The position numbers and the translations under genes were made by a program. The notes under the pieces were generated by a model that made no database searches, had not been told where the DNA came from, and worked only from the letters and a program-made list of their open reading frames with translations. DNA of 64,000 bases from Thalassobaculum_A sp040219215 (GTDB lineage Bacteria > Pseudomonadota > Alphaproteobacteria > Thalassobaculales > Thalassobaculaceae), in the NCBI RefSeq assembly GCF_040219215.1, contig NZ_JAVJSX010000007.1:1-64000 (forward strand). The letters are read 5' to 3'. Shown piece after piece: positions 47,140-55,350 of the stretch (its first letter is position 1; every line of letters starts with the position of its first letter).

Positions 47140-47206
47140 CGGTCAGCCGCGTTCGGGAAAGGGCGGAAGCGCGCCATCGGCATCTTGACAACGCGCCGGA
47201 CGCTCC

Positions 47207-47219
47207 GTCAACTGTCGAC
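47207..47219. promoter_or_regulatory. Operator-like palindrome, site B (12/13)
   Basis: GTCAACTGTCGAC differs at one position from the perfect palindrome at sites C and D. The flanking bases (CTCC before, ACAATTTTACGG overlapping after) are shared with site D, so similarity exceeds the 13-base core. It lies in the divergent region between the deacetylase (starts 47139) and the isochorismatase-like gene (starts 47257). Confidence 0.65.
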
Positions 47220-47256
47220 AATTTTACGGCGTCGAATCATCGGTTGGGAGGCCATA

Positions 47257-47970
47257 ATGCGCCCTTGGAGCAGCGTCATCACCGAGGAGGAGGAGCGGCG
47301 CTACGAAGCCGCCGGATTCGGCCGCTCCGGCGGGGTCGGCGTCCGACCGGCGCTGCTGATCATCGACGTCCAGTACCGCACCGTCGGCACTAGGCGCCTG
47401 CCCTACTGGGACGCCATCACGGAGTACCCGACCGCCTGCGGCGACGTCGGCTGGGCCGCCGTCGACCACATCGCCCCGCTGCTTGCCGAATTCCGGCGGC
47501 TTGGCCTGCCGGTGCTGTACCCGCACGTGGCGCCGAAAAACGCCGACACCGATTCCGGCCGGCTGGCCGAGAAGGTGCCGTCGATCATGACCATCGACGC
47601 CAAGGGCTACGAGTTCGTCGCCGAGGTCGCGCCCCGGAAGGGTGACGTGCTGCTGCCGAAGAAGCATCCGAGCGCGTTTTTCGGCACCCCGTTGGTCAGC
47701 CACCTGATCGACCTGGGCGCCGACACCCTGTTCGTGACCGGCTGCACCACAAGCGGCTGCGTGCGGTCCTCGGTCAGCGACGCCTTCGCCTACAACTTCA
47801 AGGTCATCGTCCCGCAGGAATGCGTCTACGACCGCAGCCCGACCTCGCACGCCGCCAACCTGTGGGACATGAACGCGAAATACGCCGACGTCATGCCGAC
47901 CGCCGACGCGATCTCCGCCCTGCAAAAGGCGGTCACGGGCAGTGGCGCGTCACGCGCAGCCGGGGAGTGA
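47257..47970 (+). CDS. Isochorismatase-like cysteine hydrolase
   Basis: The 237-residue protein has the isochorismatase-fold triad: Asp in LLIIDVQYRT, Lys in LLPKKHPSAFFGT and Cys in FVTGCTTSGCVRSSV. The TGCTTSGCVR wording is typical of N-carbamoylsarcosine amidase, maleamate amidohydrolase and related amide hydrolases, rather than true isochorismatases. It would release ammonia (or carbamate) from a linear amide (inference). The start ATG 47257 has TTGGGAG upstream; the frame is open further but has no other supported start. It is first in an operon of four rightward genes. Confidence 0.9.
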   Translation: MRPWSSVITEEEERRYEAAGFGRSGGVGVRPALLIIDVQYRTVGTRRLPYWDAITEYPTACGDVGWAAVDHIAPLLAEFRRLGLPVLYPHVAPKNADTDSGRLAEKVPSIMTIDAKGYEFVAEVAPRKGDVLLPKKHPSAFFGTPLVSHLIDLGADTLFVTGCTTSGCVRSSVSDAFAYNFKVIVPQECVYDRSPTSHAANLWDMNAKYADVMPTADAISALQKAVTGSGASRAAGE

Positions 47971-47975
47971 TCGAC

Positions 47976-49376
47976 ATGGACGGCACCAAACCTTCGTCAT
48001 CCGACGCCGCCCGCATCGCCGAAGGCCTCGCCAACCTGACCCGGTGGTCGTCGACCGTGCGTTGGTCCGACATTCCGCCGGCGATCCAGCGCCGCGCCGC
48101 CGTGGTGCTGGCCGACGACCTCGCGGCGATCGTGGCGGCCCGCGACGAGCCGGAGTTGATCGGCCTGCACGACGGCATGGCGCGTTCATCGGGCGCGGCC
48201 GAGGCCACCGTGTTCAACGCGCGTGGCCAGAGGCTCGACCGATACTCCGCGGCGACCGCCAACGGCAGCGCCGCCGACTGGTGCGAACTCGACGAGGGCT
48301 ACCGCCGGGTGATCTGCCACGCCGGGCTGTACTGCGTTCCCGCCCTGCTGGCGGAGGCCGAGGCGATCGGCGCGTCCGGCGAGGACACCCTGCGCGCACT
48401 CGCCATCGGCTACGAGACCTCGGCCCGGGTGGCCCGCGCCTTCACCTGGTCGACCCTGACCCTGCATCCGCACGGCAGCCTGGCGGCGGTCGGCGCGGCC
48501 GCCACGGTCGCCGCCCTGCGCCGACTGCCGGCCGAAACGGCGGCCGCCGCCATCGGTTCAGCCGCCACCATGGTCGTGCCGGGACCGTTCAACCACACCG
48601 TCCAGGGCGCGCTGGTCCGCAACGTCTGGCCGGGCGTCGGCGCCTGGTCCGGCCTGCGCGCCGTCGACTGGGCGACGGTCGGCATCACCGGTCGGCCGGA
48701 GAGCCTGCACGACGTCTACGCGGCCGCCTTCGGTGGCCACACCCACCCGGACGAGCTCACTGTCGAGCTCGGGTCCGCCTGGGCCTTGGCCGACGGCTAT
48801 CACAAGCTGCACGCCTGCTGCCAGTACGCCCACTCAGCCGTCGAGGCGATGCTGGCGGCCCTGGAACAGGTCCCTGGCGGCGGCGCGTCGGTCAAGAACA
48901 TCCACATCGACACCCACTGGCGCGGCCGGAAGCTCGACAACGTACACCCGGCCACGACCCTCGCCGCCAAGTTCTCCATGCAGCACATCCTGGCTTCGAC
49001 CGCCCGCCACGGTCACGCCGGTGCCGAGGCGTTCCACGCCTCGACCCTGGGCGACCCGGCAACGGCGGCACTGCGCGAGACCGTGTCGATCGGGGCATTC
49101 GATCCGGAACCGGAATGGCCGAACGACCGGCCGGCCCGGGTAACCGTCGAAGCCACCGACGGCACCAAGGTGACGCAGGAGTGCCTGAGCGCGCGCGGCG
49201 GGCCGGACCGGCCGTTCGATCCGGCGGAGATCCGCGACAAGATCGTCGGCATCGTGGCCGCCCCCTATCCGGCGATGGCGCCGCTACTGGAACGGCTGAT
49301 CGCGCTTGATCCGGCGCTGCTGGCCGCTCCGTGGGACCGGACGGTCGCGGACATGACCAAAGGCGCCCGCCCGTGA
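47976..49376 (+). CDS. MmgE/PrpD family protein 1
   Basis: The 466-residue protein has the MmgE/PrpD outline: a helical lid beginning LANLTRWSSTVRWSDIPP, the segment VLADDLAAIVAA, ANGSAADWCELDEGY in place of the usual NG...H..D/H core, YHKLHACCQYAHSAVEA, and a C-terminal domain. The family includes 2-methylcitrate dehydratase, cis-aconitate decarboxylase and iminodisuccinate epimerase, all acting on small polycarboxylates. The D/H-rich core is altered (CELDEGY), so chemistry is uncertain. ATG follows GGGGAG, five bases after the previous stop. The stop overlaps the flavoprotein start by four bases. Confidence 0.88.
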   Translation: MDGTKPSSSDAARIAEGLANLTRWSSTVRWSDIPPAIQRRAAVVLADDLAAIVAARDEPELIGLHDGMARSSGAAEATVFNARGQRLDRYSAATANGSAADWCELDEGYRRVICHAGLYCVPALLAEAEAIGASGEDTLRALAIGYETSARVARAFTWSTLTLHPHGSLAAVGAAATVAALRRLPAETAAAAIGSAATMVVPGPFNHTVQGALVRNVWPGVGAWSGLRAVDWATVGITGRPESLHDVYAAAFGGHTHPDELTVELGSAWALADGYHKLHACCQYAHSAVEAMLAALEQVPGGGASVKNIHIDTHWRGRKLDNVHPATTLAAKFSMQHILASTARHGHAGAEAFHASTLGDPATAALRETVSIGAFDPEPEWPNDRPARVTVEATDGTKVTQECLSARGGPDRPFDPAEIRDKIVGIVAAPYPAMAPLLERLIALDPALLAAPWDRTVADMTKGARP

Positions 49377-50734
49377 GTGCACAAGACACGCTCGACCTGC
49401 TGGTGATCGGTGCCGGCGCCTGCGGCCTTGCCGCCGCGGTCGCCGCGCACGACGCCGGCATCCAGGTGGCGATCGTCGAGAAGATGGACCGCCCCGGCGG
49501 CAACTCCTCGCTCAGCACCGGATCGGTGCCGGGGGCCGGCAGCCGCTACCAGCGCGACGCCGGCATCGAGGACTCGCCAGACCGGATGGTCACCGACCTG
49601 ATGGGCGTCAGCAGGCACCACGACGCCGATCCGCTGACCCGCCTGATGGCCGAACAGTCGGCATCCCTGGTCGAATGGCTGATCGACGATCTCGGTGCCC
49701 GCATGGGGTTGATCACCGAGTACAAGCACGTCGGCCACTCGGTCCCACGCCTGCACGCGCCACGGTCACGCCGCGGCCAGGATCTGGTCGACGATCTGTT
49801 GCGGTGTGTTAATGATCGTGGAATCCCGCTGGCGGTAGGCAACCCGACCGAAGGCTTGGTGGTCGAGGGCGGCGCCGTCGTCGGAGCACGGGTCGGTGGA
49901 GAGGTTATCGCCTGCCGCAAGCTGCTGCTGGCGACCAACGGCTTCGCCGGCAATCGAGAGATGGTGGCCCGCTGGTGCCCGGAGATTGCCGCCGCCGACT
50001 ATTTCGGCGCGCTCGGCAGCACCGGCGAGGCGGTCGCCTGGGGCGAACAGGTCGGCGCCGCGCTCGGCAACATGGGCGCCTACCAGGGTTACGCAGCTGT
50101 CGCCTACCCCCAGGGCAGCCTGTTGTCCTGGACCACCATCGAGAAGGGCGGGATCCTGGTCAGCGTCGACGGCACGCGCTTCGGCAACGAGGATGCCGGT
50201 TACTCCGGCTTCGCACCCGACGTGATGGCGCAGGGCGAGTTCGCCTACGCGGTCTACGACCGGCGCATCCACGCGATCGCCGAGCACGAGGAAGAGTACG
50301 CCGAGATGGCGGCGATGGGCGGCGTGCGCTGGGCCGATACACCGCAGGCTCTGGCGCACGCGATGGAACTCGACCCGCAGGGCCTGGCCGCCACGGTGGC
50401 CGCCTACAACGCCGCCGCACGCGGCGAGGCACCGGACGCGTTCGGCCGCACGCATTTCAACCTTGCGCCGCTGCAGCCGCCGCTCGGCGTCGTGCGGGTG
50501 AAGCCGGGGCTGTTCCACACCCAGGGCGGCCTGCTGGTCGACGCCGACGCCCGGGTGATGCGGCCGGACGGCACGGCGGTGCCGAATCTGTTCGCCGGTG
50601 GCGGGGCCGCGGCCGGGATCAGCGGACAGTCCGGCGCCGGCGGATACGCCTCGGGCAACGGCCTGCTGACTGCCCTCGGCCTCGGCCGGATCGCCGGTCT
50701 GCGGGCCGCTGCCGAGATCCAGGGCAGGGCATGA
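49373..50734 (+). CDS. FAD-dependent oxidoreductase, fumarate-reductase/tricarballylate-dehydrogenase-like
   Basis: The 453-residue soluble flavoprotein has the FAD Rossmann motif LLVIGAGACGLAAAVAAHDA, EKMDRPGGNS, and a C-terminal FAD-binding strand NLFAGGGAAAGISGQ. Middle sequences match the FAD_binding_2 family (fumarate reductase flavoprotein, ketosteroid and tricarballylate dehydrogenases), which introduce or reduce a C=C bond next to a carbonyl or carboxylate. No haem-binding or signal sequence is present. GTG 49373 overlaps the upstream stop (GTGA) and gives the family N-terminus. It overlaps the second PrpD gene by four bases. An alpha,beta-dehydrogenation of a polycarboxylate fits the PrpD neighbours (inference). 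Confidence 0.88.
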   Translation: MSAQDTLDLLVIGAGACGLAAAVAAHDAGIQVAIVEKMDRPGGNSSLSTGSVPGAGSRYQRDAGIEDSPDRMVTDLMGVSRHHDADPLTRLMAEQSASLVEWLIDDLGARMGLITEYKHVGHSVPRLHAPRSRRGQDLVDDLLRCVNDRGIPLAVGNPTEGLVVEGGAVVGARVGGEVIACRKLLLATNGFAGNREMVARWCPEIAAADYFGALGSTGEAVAWGEQVGAALGNMGAYQGYAAVAYPQGSLLSWTTIEKGGILVSVDGTRFGNEDAGYSGFAPDVMAQGEFAYAVYDRRIHAIAEHEEEYAEMAAMGGVRWADTPQALAHAMELDPQGLAATVAAYNAAARGEAPDAFGRTHFNLAPLQPPLGVVRVKPGLFHTQGGLLVDADARVMRPDGTAVPNLFAGGGAAAGISGQSGAGGYASGNGLLTALGLGRIAGLRAAAEIQGRA

Positions 50735-52110
50735 CCACAGCCCGGCGCATCGCGTGTTTCGCCACGACCCTGCGCCTGGACGAGGTCCCGGCCCCGGTCG
50801 TGGAGGCGGCCAAGCTGCACCTGCTGGATGCCCTCGGCGTCGGGTTGGCGGCGTCGACCGTTCCGCTCTCGCAGCGCTGGGTGGAGGCGGCACGACGGAT
50901 CGGCGGGAACACCGGCCGGTCGACCGGCCTTGGAGGGTCCAACGGGCTGACCGCGACCGCGGCGGCGCTGCTGAACGGATCGCTGATCCATTCGCTGGAG
51001 TTCGACGACACGCACACCCGCTCGGTGGTGCACGGCAGCGCGGTTGCGGCTTCGGCCGCTTTGGCGGCTGCTGAGGAGGCCGGCAGCGACGGCGGGTCCC
51101 TGCTGGCCGGTTATCTGGCCGCCTGGGAGGTGATGATCCGCCTTGGCTTGTCAGCGCCGGGCGCGTTCCAGGCCAACGGCTTCCAGATCTCGGCGGTCGG
51201 CGGGGCGATCGGCGGGGCGGTTGCCGCCAGCGTGGTCGGGCAGTTGGGTGAGGCGGCCGCGGTGTCGGCGATCGGCATCGCCGGCAGCCAGGCGTCCGGG
51301 CTGATGGAGTTCCTGAGCGACGGCAGCACCGTCAAGGCGCTGCACCCCGGATGGGCGGCGCACACCGGGATCGCGGCGGCCGCTTTGGCGCAGTCCGGGA
51401 TGACTGGCCCCGCCAGCATTCTGGAGGGCCGGTTCGGATTCCTGGCGGCGTTCGCCCGCGATCCCGAAGCGGCCGGCCGGCTCGACCGGGCGCTGGACGA
51501 TCTCGGCACCGTCTGGCACCTGCCGGACGCCGCATTCAAGCTGTACCCCTGCTGCCACTACATCCACCCGTTCCTGGAAGCCCTGCAGGACCTGATCGAC
51601 GGCGGGCTGACGGTCGAGACCCTTGAGTCGCTGATCTGCGAGGTGCCGCAACCGGAAGCCCCGCTGATCTGCGAGCCGTGGGAGCGTCGCCAGCATCCGG
51701 CCAGCGGCTACGATGGCAAATGGGGGCTGGCCTACTGTCTGGCCGCCCTGCTGGTCGACGGCCGGATCGATGTCGACACGTTTGCCGGACCGCCTGCACC
51801 CGAGATCGCGTCGGTGGCGCGGCGCATGGCATGGCGGCCGATGGAGGGCCACCGGTTCCCGCACCGCTTCGAAGCCGCCCTCGAGGCGCGCCTGACCGAC
51901 GGCGCGGTTCGCCGGGTGCGGGTCGACGACGTGCGCGGCGCGCCTGGGCGGCCGGTCGCCCCGGATGCCGTCTTGGCAAAGTTCGCGAACAACGCCGGCC
52001 GGACCCTCACCACCGACGCGGCGGCCGCCGTTCAGGCAGCGGTGCTCGGTCTCGATCGCGCGCCCGACCTCGGGCCGCTGACCCAGGCGCTGCGGGCGAC
52101 CGGTCAGTAG
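50731..52110 (+). CDS. MmgE/PrpD family protein 2
   Basis: The 459-residue protein is a fuller MmgE/PrpD match than its neighbour: HLLDALGVGLAAS, ALLNGSLIHSLEFDDTH with the conserved N-G and D-D-T-H core, VHGSAVAASAALA, FKLYPCCHYIHPFLEA, and SGYDGKWGLAYCLA (KFS/PYCVA equivalent). It is probably a dehydratase, isomerase or epimerase on a branched polycarboxylate. ATG overlaps the flavoprotein stop (ATGA). It is last in its operon and overlaps the opposite-strand TRAP permease by seven bases. The frame is open far upstream but overlaps the flavoprotein gene there. Confidence 0.92.
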   Translation: MTTARRIACFATTLRLDEVPAPVVEAAKLHLLDALGVGLAASTVPLSQRWVEAARRIGGNTGRSTGLGGSNGLTATAAALLNGSLIHSLEFDDTHTRSVVHGSAVAASAALAAAEEAGSDGGSLLAGYLAAWEVMIRLGLSAPGAFQANGFQISAVGGAIGGAVAASVVGQLGEAAAVSAIGIAGSQASGLMEFLSDGSTVKALHPGWAAHTGIAAAALAQSGMTGPASILEGRFGFLAAFARDPEAAGRLDRALDDLGTVWHLPDAAFKLYPCCHYIHPFLEALQDLIDGGLTVETLESLICEVPQPEAPLICEPWERRQHPASGYDGKWGLAYCLAALLVDGRIDVDTFAGPPAPEIASVARRMAWRPMEGHRFPHRFEAALEARLTDGAVRRVRVDDVRGAPGRPVAPDAVLAKFANNAGRTLTTDAAAAVQAAVLGLDRAPDLGPLTQALRATGQ

Positions 52111-53417
52111 CTCATCAGGTTCGGCAGGAACAGCGAGATCGCCGGAAACGCGATCAGCAGTCCAAGGGTGAACACGTCCATCAGCACGAACGGCGTCACG
52201 CCGGCGAACGCCTCTTCCAGGCTGAGCGGAACCGGCGAGGCGCTGCGCACCACGTAGACGTTGAGCCCGACCGGCGGGGTCAGCAGCGAGATCTCCGCCA
52301 GCTTCACCGAGATCACCCCCAGCCAGATCGGGTCGAAGCCGGCGCCGACCAGAATCGGGAACATGATCGGCAGGGTCATGACCATGATCGCGATCGGCTC
52401 CACGAACATGCCGAGGATCAGGTAGAGGCCGGCAAAGCACAGCAGGTAGAGGTAGGGGTTCAACTCCATTGCCAGCAGGCTGTCCGAGATCCCCGAGATC
52501 AGGCCGGTATAAGTCAGGAACCGCGCGAACAGCATCCCGCCGATCACGATGATGAAGATCACCGTGGTGGTGGTGCCTGCGTCCTTGAAGGTGTCGACCA
52601 TGCCGGCGCGCGACAGCCGGCCCTTGCCCAGCACGATCAGGAACGCGCCGAACGCACCGATCGCTCCGGCGTAGGTCGGAATGAACCAGCCGAAGTAGAT
52701 GCCGCCGATCACCAGCACGAACAGGAACCCGATGCCCCAGACGTGCTTGAGCGACTCCCAGCGCTCGCTCCATGGGATCTGGATGTCCGGGCGCGGGCAG
52801 AAATCCGGCCGCCAGTAGGCGATCGCCACGATGCCGGCCACGAACACCGCCGCCGACAGGAGGCCCGGCACCAGCCCGGCCATCAGCAGCTTGGCGATCG
52901 ATTGCTCGGTGATGATCGCGTAGACCACCATCAGGATGCTGGGCGGAATCAGCGACGCCAGGGTCCCCGCCGCCGCGATGCAGCCGGCGCTCAGCCGCTT
53001 GTCGTAGCCGAACCGCACCATCTCCGGCATCGCCATCCGGGTGAACACCGCGGCATTGACAATGGTCGACCCGCAGGCCGCCCCGAACGCCGCTGACGCC
53101 ATGGTGGTGGCGATCGCCAGCCCACCCGGCAGCCGGCCCATCCAGGCATAGGCGGCCCGATACAGGTCGGTCGTCAGCGACGCCTGGGTGGCGAGCGATC
53201 CCATCAGGATGAACAGCGGGATGACCGCCAGGGTGAACGAGTTGGTGGTGCTGAACGGGATGGTCGCCAGCTGCGCCCAGGCGGCATCCGGCCCGATCGC
53301 CAGATAGATGCCGAGAATGCCGCCGAGGCCGAGCGAGACCCCGATATGCACGCCCAGGGCAAGCATGACGAACAGCACCACCGTGACGATGATGCCCGTC
53401 GTGGCCGGATCCAGCAC
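52104..53417 (-). CDS. dctM: TRAP transporter large permease (DctM)
   Basis: The 437-residue protein has about 12 membrane helices and typical DctM segments: VHIGVSLGLGGILGIYLAIG, IPLFILMGSLATQ, AAFGAACGSTIVNAAVF, CIAAAGTLASLIPPSILMVV, and the C-terminal SVKLAEISLLTPPVGLNVYV. It is the Na+-driven channel subunit of a TRAP importer, usually for carboxylates. The start is GTG behind GAGAGG. It is the third gene of the leftward P-Q-M operon, 20 bases after dctQ. Confidence 0.95.
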   Translation of the reverse strand: MLDPATTGIIVTVVLFVMLALGVHIGVSLGLGGILGIYLAIGPDAAWAQLATIPFSTTNSFTLAVIPLFILMGSLATQASLTTDLYRAAYAWMGRLPGGLAIATTMASAAFGAACGSTIVNAAVFTRMAMPEMVRFGYDKRLSAGCIAAAGTLASLIPPSILMVVYAIITEQSIAKLLMAGLVPGLLSAAVFVAGIVAIAYWRPDFCPRPDIQIPWSERWESLKHVWGIGFLFVLVIGGIYFGWFIPTYAGAIGAFGAFLIVLGKGRLSRAGMVDTFKDAGTTTTVIFIIVIGGMLFARFLTYTGLISGISDSLLAMELNPYLYLLCFAGLYLILGMFVEPIAIMVMTLPIMFPILVGAGFDPIWLGVISVKLAEISLLTPPVGLNVYVVRSASPVPLSLEEAFAGVTPFVLMDVFTLGLLIAFPAISLFLPNLMSY

Positions 53418-53437
53418 CGCGCTACCTCTCTGCTGCT

Positions 53438-53995
53438 CTAGTTTTTCTTGGCGTCGAGATCGATCAGATCGGCATAGGCCGGATCGACCGGGATCTCGAG
53501 TTCGGTGCCGTCAATCAGCCGCTGGGTATCGACGAACACGTCCAGGACCAGCCGCACCAGCAGCAACGCGGTGCCGGTCGCCAGAATGATACGCGCCGGA
53601 TACAGCGGGAATCGGATCAGGCCGTCGGTCGCCTCGCCGATCTGCATGCTGAACTGCGCTTCGTTGATTGCCTGCCAGAGCAGCAGGCCGAAGAACAGCA
53701 GTCCGCACAGATCGGCCAGGATATCCAGGGCCGCGCGTCCGCGCGGCGGCAACCTCGTGTACAGCAGCTCGACCCGGATGTGGCTGCGCCGGATCTGGCC
53801 GTAGGTCAGCGCTCCGAACACGATCAGCACCATGGTGCTCTCGGTGATCTCCAGCGCTCCCGGCACCGGGCGGCCCAGCATCTGGGTCCCGACAACGTCG
53901 GCGGTGCCGAGGAACATCGACAGCAGCATGCCGATCCCGCCCACCAGGAGGACACCGAGGGCCAGCCGCTCCAGAAGTTTTGCGATCACGGTCAT
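53438..53995 (-). CDS. dctQ: TRAP transporter small permease (DctQ)
   Basis: The 185-residue protein has four membrane helices, the first LERLALGVLLVGGIGMLLSM. It has the DctQ pattern of a short helical hairpin followed by GALTYGQIRRSHIRVELLY. It pairs with the large permease encoded 20 bases downstream to form the membrane part of the importer. The ATG start lies 80 bases after the binding-protein gene. Confidence 0.93.
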   Translation of the reverse strand: MTVIAKLLERLALGVLLVGGIGMLLSMFLGTADVVGTQMLGRPVPGALEITESTMVLIVFGALTYGQIRRSHIRVELLYTRLPPRGRAALDILADLCGLLFFGLLLWQAINEAQFSMQIGEATDGLIRFPLYPARIILATGTALLLVRLVLDVFVDTQRLIDGTELEIPVDPAYADLIDLDAKKN

Positions 53996-54075
53996 GGAAC
54001 AGGGGCCGCCTTCCGCAAATGGTACCGGCCGGTGCCCGGACAGGGCACCGGCCGGAGATCAGTGTGGTCGCCGCA

Positions 54076-55101
54076 TCAGTTCGCGGTCAACTCGCGCCAG
54101 CGCTTGGCAACCGCCTCGGCTTCGGCACCGCGGCCATCGGCTTCCATGCCCTTGACCCAGGCGGCCAGAAGATCCGGCGAGGCCTTGCGCCACTTCGCCA
54201 TCTCCGCCGCCGGGAACGGCTTGAACACGCCGCCGCCCGCCTTGATCTTCTCCATCGCCTCGCCCTCGATCGTATCGAGGAACGGGATGTACTCGGCCTG
54301 GCTCTTGGCCGCCTGGTCGATGAAGATGTCCTGGATGTCCTTGGGCAGACGATCCCAGGTCCGGTTGCCGATGACAATCAGATGGCCGGCGATCGACATG
54401 ATCGGGCCGCAGCTGTATTTGCCCGGCTCATACAGCTTGTTGGCTTCGATGTTGCCCGGGTTGAGGAACGAATAGTCCAGCGAGCCGCGCTGCAGCGCCT
54501 CGTAGATGTCGCCGACGCCGATCGTCACCGGAACCGCGCCGATCGCACCCTGGACCTGCGGAATGTCGGCGCCGAAGCTGCGGACCTTCTTGCCTTTCAG
54601 ACCGTCGACCGAGTCGCAGTCCGGCGACGGGCCGGTCAGGTAGTACTGGCCGAGCGGCTGATGGAACAGGAACCGCACGTTCATCTTGTCGAGTTCGGCC
54701 TTGAACGGCGGCAGATCCTTGTAGGACGCGATCGACACCTCGATTGCCTGCTTCGGCGAGCTGAACACGAACGGAATCTGGAAAGCCTTCCAGAACCGCA
54801 GCTGGTCTGCGTAGTAGCCTGGAACCACCGAGGCCATGTCGATGGCGCCGCGGCCGGCCAGGGTCAGAACCTCGTTGCCCTTGCCGAGCGCGCCGGCATA
54901 GGCGATCTCGATCGTCACGCGTCCCTTGGTGCGCTCCTCGATCGCCTTGGCGAAGTCCTGCTCGGGCTTCAGGAACTTGCTGTTGCCGAGATAGTGACCC
55001 CAGCGCAGCTTGAATTCGGCCTCGGCCTGGGCTGCAGCGGCGATCGACACCGTCGAAAGCACGACCGCGGCCTGGACGAGCATGCGCATTGGCTTGTTCA
55101 T
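54076..55101 (-). CDS. dctP: TRAP transporter periplasmic binding protein (DctP)
   Basis: The 341-residue protein has a Sec signal peptide (MNKPMRMLVQAAVVLSTVS, cleavage after AQA near residue 27). The mature protein starts with FKLRWGHYLGNS. DctP landmarks are ERTKGRVTIEIAYAGALG, FVFSSPKQA, and LKGKKVRSFGADI with the Arg that normally clamps a substrate carboxylate. It captures the substrate in the periplasm for DctQM. The start has a strong GGAGGTAA Shine-Dalgarno. The gene is divergent from the nitroreductase-methyltransferase gene across an operator candidate, so import is probably co-regulated with the enzymes. Confidence 0.94.
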   Translation of the reverse strand: MNKPMRMLVQAAVVLSTVSIAAAAQAEAEFKLRWGHYLGNSKFLKPEQDFAKAIEERTKGRVTIEIAYAGALGKGNEVLTLAGRGAIDMASVVPGYYADQLRFWKAFQIPFVFSSPKQAIEVSIASYKDLPPFKAELDKMNVRFLFHQPLGQYYLTGPSPDCDSVDGLKGKKVRSFGADIPQVQGAIGAVPVTIGVGDIYEALQRGSLDYSFLNPGNIEANKLYEPGKYSCGPIMSIAGHLIVIGNRTWDRLPKDIQDIFIDQAAKSQAEYIPFLDTIEGEAMEKIKAGGGVFKPFPAAEMAKWRKASPDLLAAWVKGMEADGRGAEAEAVAKRWRELTAN

Positions 55102-55248
55102 TGCTTACCTCCGTTCCCCGTAGACGCTCTGGCTTCTTAAGTCCCCTGATCACCGTCGACCGGCATCTCGTCCCGTCACCTTGCAGGATCACGAACGAAA
55201 GAGCGCATCGACCGCCGGGGCAGAGCCTGAGCGCAACCACGACAATCG

Positions 55249-55261
55249 GTCAACTGTTGAC
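55249..55261. promoter_or_regulatory. Operator-like palindrome, site C (perfect)
   Basis: GTCAACTGTTGAC is a perfect 13-base palindrome with six-base arms around one central base. It lies between dctP (starts 55101, leftward) and the nitroreductase-methyltransferase gene (starts 55351, rightward). A further half site GTCAAC occurs at 55286-55291. The rest of the 249-base gap shows nothing else recognisable. Confidence 0.7.
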
Positions 55262-55350
55262 ATTTTTGCGGTGCGACGGCCTGCTGTCAACGCATTGCTG
55301 GAACAAGGATGCGCGGGCTGGAATACCCGTGCAAACGGGAGAAAGACGGG

